A DNA stretch of 7,537 nt, taken from Treponema sp. (lineage in GTDB: Bacteria > Spirochaetota > Spirochaetia > Treponematales > Breznakiellaceae). Within the stretch, counting starts at the first letter, position 1; each line of letters begins with the position of its first letter. A program made the translations under genes and the position numbers. A model generated the notes under the pieces. The model made no database searches, was not told where the DNA came from, and was given only the letters and a program-made list of their open reading frames with translations. Of this stretch, positions 5,375 to 7,537 are shown piece by piece. The stretch lies in NCBI GenBank assembly GCA_009785545.1, contig WQWD01000116.1:1-7537 (forward strand), written 5' to 3'.

Positions 5375-7537
5375 ATGCAATTAAAAAAACTCGTGTGCCA
5401 AGATATGGCAAAAGCTTACGACCCAAAGTCATTTGAAGACAGAATCTACGCCCTTTGGCAGGAAGCAGGCGCTTTTTCTCCCAACAACGTTAACTCCGAT
5501 AAACCACCCTTTGTGGTGGTAATTCCGCCGCCCAACGTAACGGGCGTACTGCACTTAGGGCATGGGCTTAATAACAGCTTACAAGACATAATTGTACGAT
5601 TCCACAGAATGAGGGGCGTGCCGGTGCTTTGGGTTCCCGGAACAGATCATGCGGGGATTGCTACGCAGAACGTGGTTGAACGCAGATTAAAAAGCCAAGG
5701 TAAAAACCGCCGTGATTTGGGGCGTGAAAAGTTTTTAGAGGAAACATGGAAAGTAAAAGACGAACATCATACTGTCATCTCGACACAGCTAAAAAAAATT
5801 GGAGCCAGCGTTGATTGGAGTCGGGAACGCTTCACAATGGACGAAGGGCTTTCCCGTGCCGTGCGTGAAGTTTTTGTTACTCTCTTTGAGCGCAATCTAT
5901 TATACAAAGGAAAATATCTTGTAAACTGGTGTACGTCATGCGGCACTGCTCTTGCCGATGACGAAGTTGAACACGGAGACACCGCAGGAAAAATGTACCA
6001 TATTCGTTATTACTTTCCGCCGGGAGCCGAGAGCGGAGAATATATCGAAATCGCTACTACCCGGCCTGAAACCATGTTAGGTGATACCGCTGTGGCGGTT
6101 CATCCCGAGGACGAGCGTTATGAGAAATTCAAAGGAAAAACTGTCAGGCTGCCATTGACCGAACGTGATATTCCCATTGTGTATGATACTTATGTCGATA
6201 AAACTTTTGGCACAGGAGCATTAAAAGTAACTCCGGCGCATGATCCCAACGACTGGGAACTGGGAAAAAAACATGATCTGGCTGTGATAAATATTCTTAA
6301 TCCCGACGGGACATTAAACGAAGAAGTGCCGGCCAAATACCGGGGGCTTTCGGTAAAAGATGCCAGAAAAGCGGTAACCGAAGATTTAACTGCCGGTGGA
6401 TGGCTTGTCAAGGAAGAGCCGATCAATCATTCTGTTGGACGCTGTTACCGCTGCGACACAACAATCGAGCCGTTTTTATCTGAGCAGTGGTTTGTCAGAA
6501 TGAAACCGTTAGCCGAAAAAGCTCTTGAGGCGTGGCGAAAAGGCGATTTTACTTTTTACCCTAAAAAATGGGAAAACACTTTTAAACACTGGATGGAAAA
6601 CATCAGAGATTGGTGCATAAGCCGCCAGTTATGGTGGGGGCACAGAATCCCGGCATGGACTTGCGGTGATTGCGGCAAGATCACAGTTTCACGTAACGAC
6701 ATAAATACCTGCCCTGAGTGCGGCAGTAAAAACATTGAACAAGACCCTGACGTTTTGGACACATGGTTTTCCAGTTGGCTTTGGTCTTTCAGTACCTTGG
6801 GCTGGGAGGAAGTAAAATCAAAAACTCCCGATCTCGACCGCTACTACCCCACCACTGCGCTGATAACTTCTTACGACATAATTTTCTTTTGGGTAGCGAG
6901 GATGATAATGGCAGGACTGGAGTTTACGGGAGTTTCGCCGTTCCGTGATATTTACATTCACAGCCTTTTACGTGACAAACAAGGACGCAAAATGAGCAAG
7001 TCGCTCGGTAACGGAATTGATCCGCTTGAAATTGTCGATGAGTTTGGCGCTGACGCAATGAAATTTACACTGGCGTTTTTATGTGCTCAAGGGCAGGATG
7101 TTCTTGTCGACAAAGAATCTTTTAAGATTGGCTCCAAGTTCGCTAATAAAGTATGGAACGCCAGCCGCTATATCCTGATGAACCTTGACGGCAGATATTT
7201 GATCGAAAATCCCGAATTAACAGGGGCGGATAAATGGATATATTCACGCCTTAACAACGCCGCAAAATCCATGAGGGAAGCATTTTTTTCGTATCGATAT
7301 AATGACGCAGCTCTCTTGGTTTATGAATTTTTCTGGAACGATTTTTGCGACTGGTATGTCGAAGCTACAAAACTTTCCATGAAAAACGGAGACGACGCTG
7401 AAAAAGATCGAGCAACCGCCATACTGCTCGATGTTTTGGCTCAATCATTACGGCTGCTCCACCCATACTTGCCGTTTTTAACGGAAGAGATTTATCAAAA
7501 ACTTCCAAACATTGATTCCGAACTTCTAATTTGCGCC
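5375..7537 (+). CDS. valS: Valyl-tRNA synthetase, 3' end outside window
   Basis: ValS is a class I cytoplasmic enzyme that charges tRNA-Val and edits mis-activated threonine. The frame is open for 721 codons with no stop or frameshift, so roughly 150-230 residues of a typical 870-950 residue protein (the anticodon-domain end and the C-terminal coiled coil) are missing. Counting from ATG 5375: catalytic HIGH-type motif H60-L-G-H-G; zinc cysteines C186/C189 and C357/C360; editing domain with T228-T-R-P-E and G279-T-G-A-L-K-V-T-P-A-H-D-P-N-D; a second zinc knuckle C430/C433/C446/C449; K539-M-S-K-S; and a helical anticodon-binding region from about 620. The presence of both HIGH and KMSKS and the T-P-A-H-D editing motif favour ValRS over IleRS. 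The start is uncertain. ATG 5375 is the first ATG after an in-frame TAA at 5366 and is placed like a leaderless start. ATG 5405 gives M-A-K-A-Y-D-P, also a plausible N-terminus. Neither has an SD. Confidence 0.95.
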   Translation, partial: MQLKKLVCQDMAKAYDPKSFEDRIYALWQEAGAFSPNNVNSDKPPFVVVIPPPNVTGVLHLGHGLNNSLQDIIVRFHRMRGVPVLWVPGTDHAGIATQNVVERRLKSQGKNRRDLGREKFLEETWKVKDEHHTVISTQLKKIGASVDWSRERFTMDEGLSRAVREVFVTLFERNLLYKGKYLVNWCTSCGTALADDEVEHGDTAGKMYHIRYYFPPGAESGEYIEIATTRPETMLGDTAVAVHPEDERYEKFKGKTVRLPLTERDIPIVYDTYVDKTFGTGALKVTPAHDPNDWELGKKHDLAVINILNPDGTLNEEVPAKYRGLSVKDARKAVTEDLTAGGWLVKEEPINHSVGRCYRCDTTIEPFLSEQWFVRMKPLAEKALEAWRKGDFTFYPKKWENTFKHWMENIRDWCISRQLWWGHRIPAWTCGDCGKITVSRNDINTCPECGSKNIEQDPDVLDTWFSSWLWSFSTLGWEEVKSKTPDLDRYYPTTALITSYDIIFFWVARMIMAGLEFTGVSPFRDIYIHSLLRDKQGRKMSKSLGNGIDPLEIVDEFGADAMKFTLAFLCAQGQDVLVDKESFKIGSKFANKVWNASRYILMNLDGRYLIENPELTGADKWIYSRLNNAAKSMREAFFSYRYNDAALLVYEFFWNDFCDWYVEATKLSMKNGDDAEKDRATAILLDVLAQSLRLLHPYLPFLTEEIYQKLPNIDSELLICA

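Overview
The window looks like chromosomal DNA from a spirochaete, most likely a Treponema-type bacterium. This is inferred from the protein style: secreted and outer-envelope proteins with a DG-x-x-x-x-x-V N-terminal module, a lipoprotein with a relaxed lipobox, and a ValRS N-terminus reading K-A-Y-D-P-K-S-F-E-D. The palindrome-rich intergenic DNA and intermediate GC content fit too. I could not test the taxonomy with a search. No phage, transposase, CRISPR array, tRNA or rRNA is visible.

Layout, left to right. Bases 1-70 hold a large hairpin followed by six T, probably the terminator of a gene just outside the window. Bases 80-200 are packed with hairpins built from the heptamer TGCAAAA and its complement. 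They lead into a secreted, probably outer-membrane beta-barrel protein (222-1088, +) with a strong Shine-Dalgarno (SD) sequence. Bases 1089-1357 are GC-rich, strongly self-complementary and apparently non-coding. Next come a secreted von Willebrand factor A (VWA) protein (1358-2476, +) and a secreted HtrA/Deg-type serine protease with two PDZ-like domains (2549-4015, +). A small lipoprotein of unknown function lies on the minus strand (4028-4438). It is divergent from uppP, undecaprenyl-diphosphate phosphatase (4506-5324, +), which is followed by valS, valyl-tRNA synthetase, cut by the right edge (5375-7537, +).

Functionally this is an envelope-oriented cluster: an exported barrel protein, an exported metal-binding adhesion-type protein, an exported quality-control protease, a lipoprotein, and the lipid-carrier recycling enzyme of peptidoglycan synthesis. 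A housekeeping tRNA synthetase follows. The genes do not look like one operon. Most have their own start signals and one is reversed.

The most interesting pattern concerns those start signals. Five of the six genes have a sigma70-type -10 hexamer only 5-8 bases before the ATG. Three of these also have a -35 hexamer at exactly 17 bases spacing. Four of the five lack a usable SD, and in uppP the only SD-like bases lie inside the proposed -10 box. The geometry puts the predicted transcription start on or next to the A of the start codon, so these genes may be expressed from leaderless mRNAs. Only the first gene has a clear SD and a long leader.
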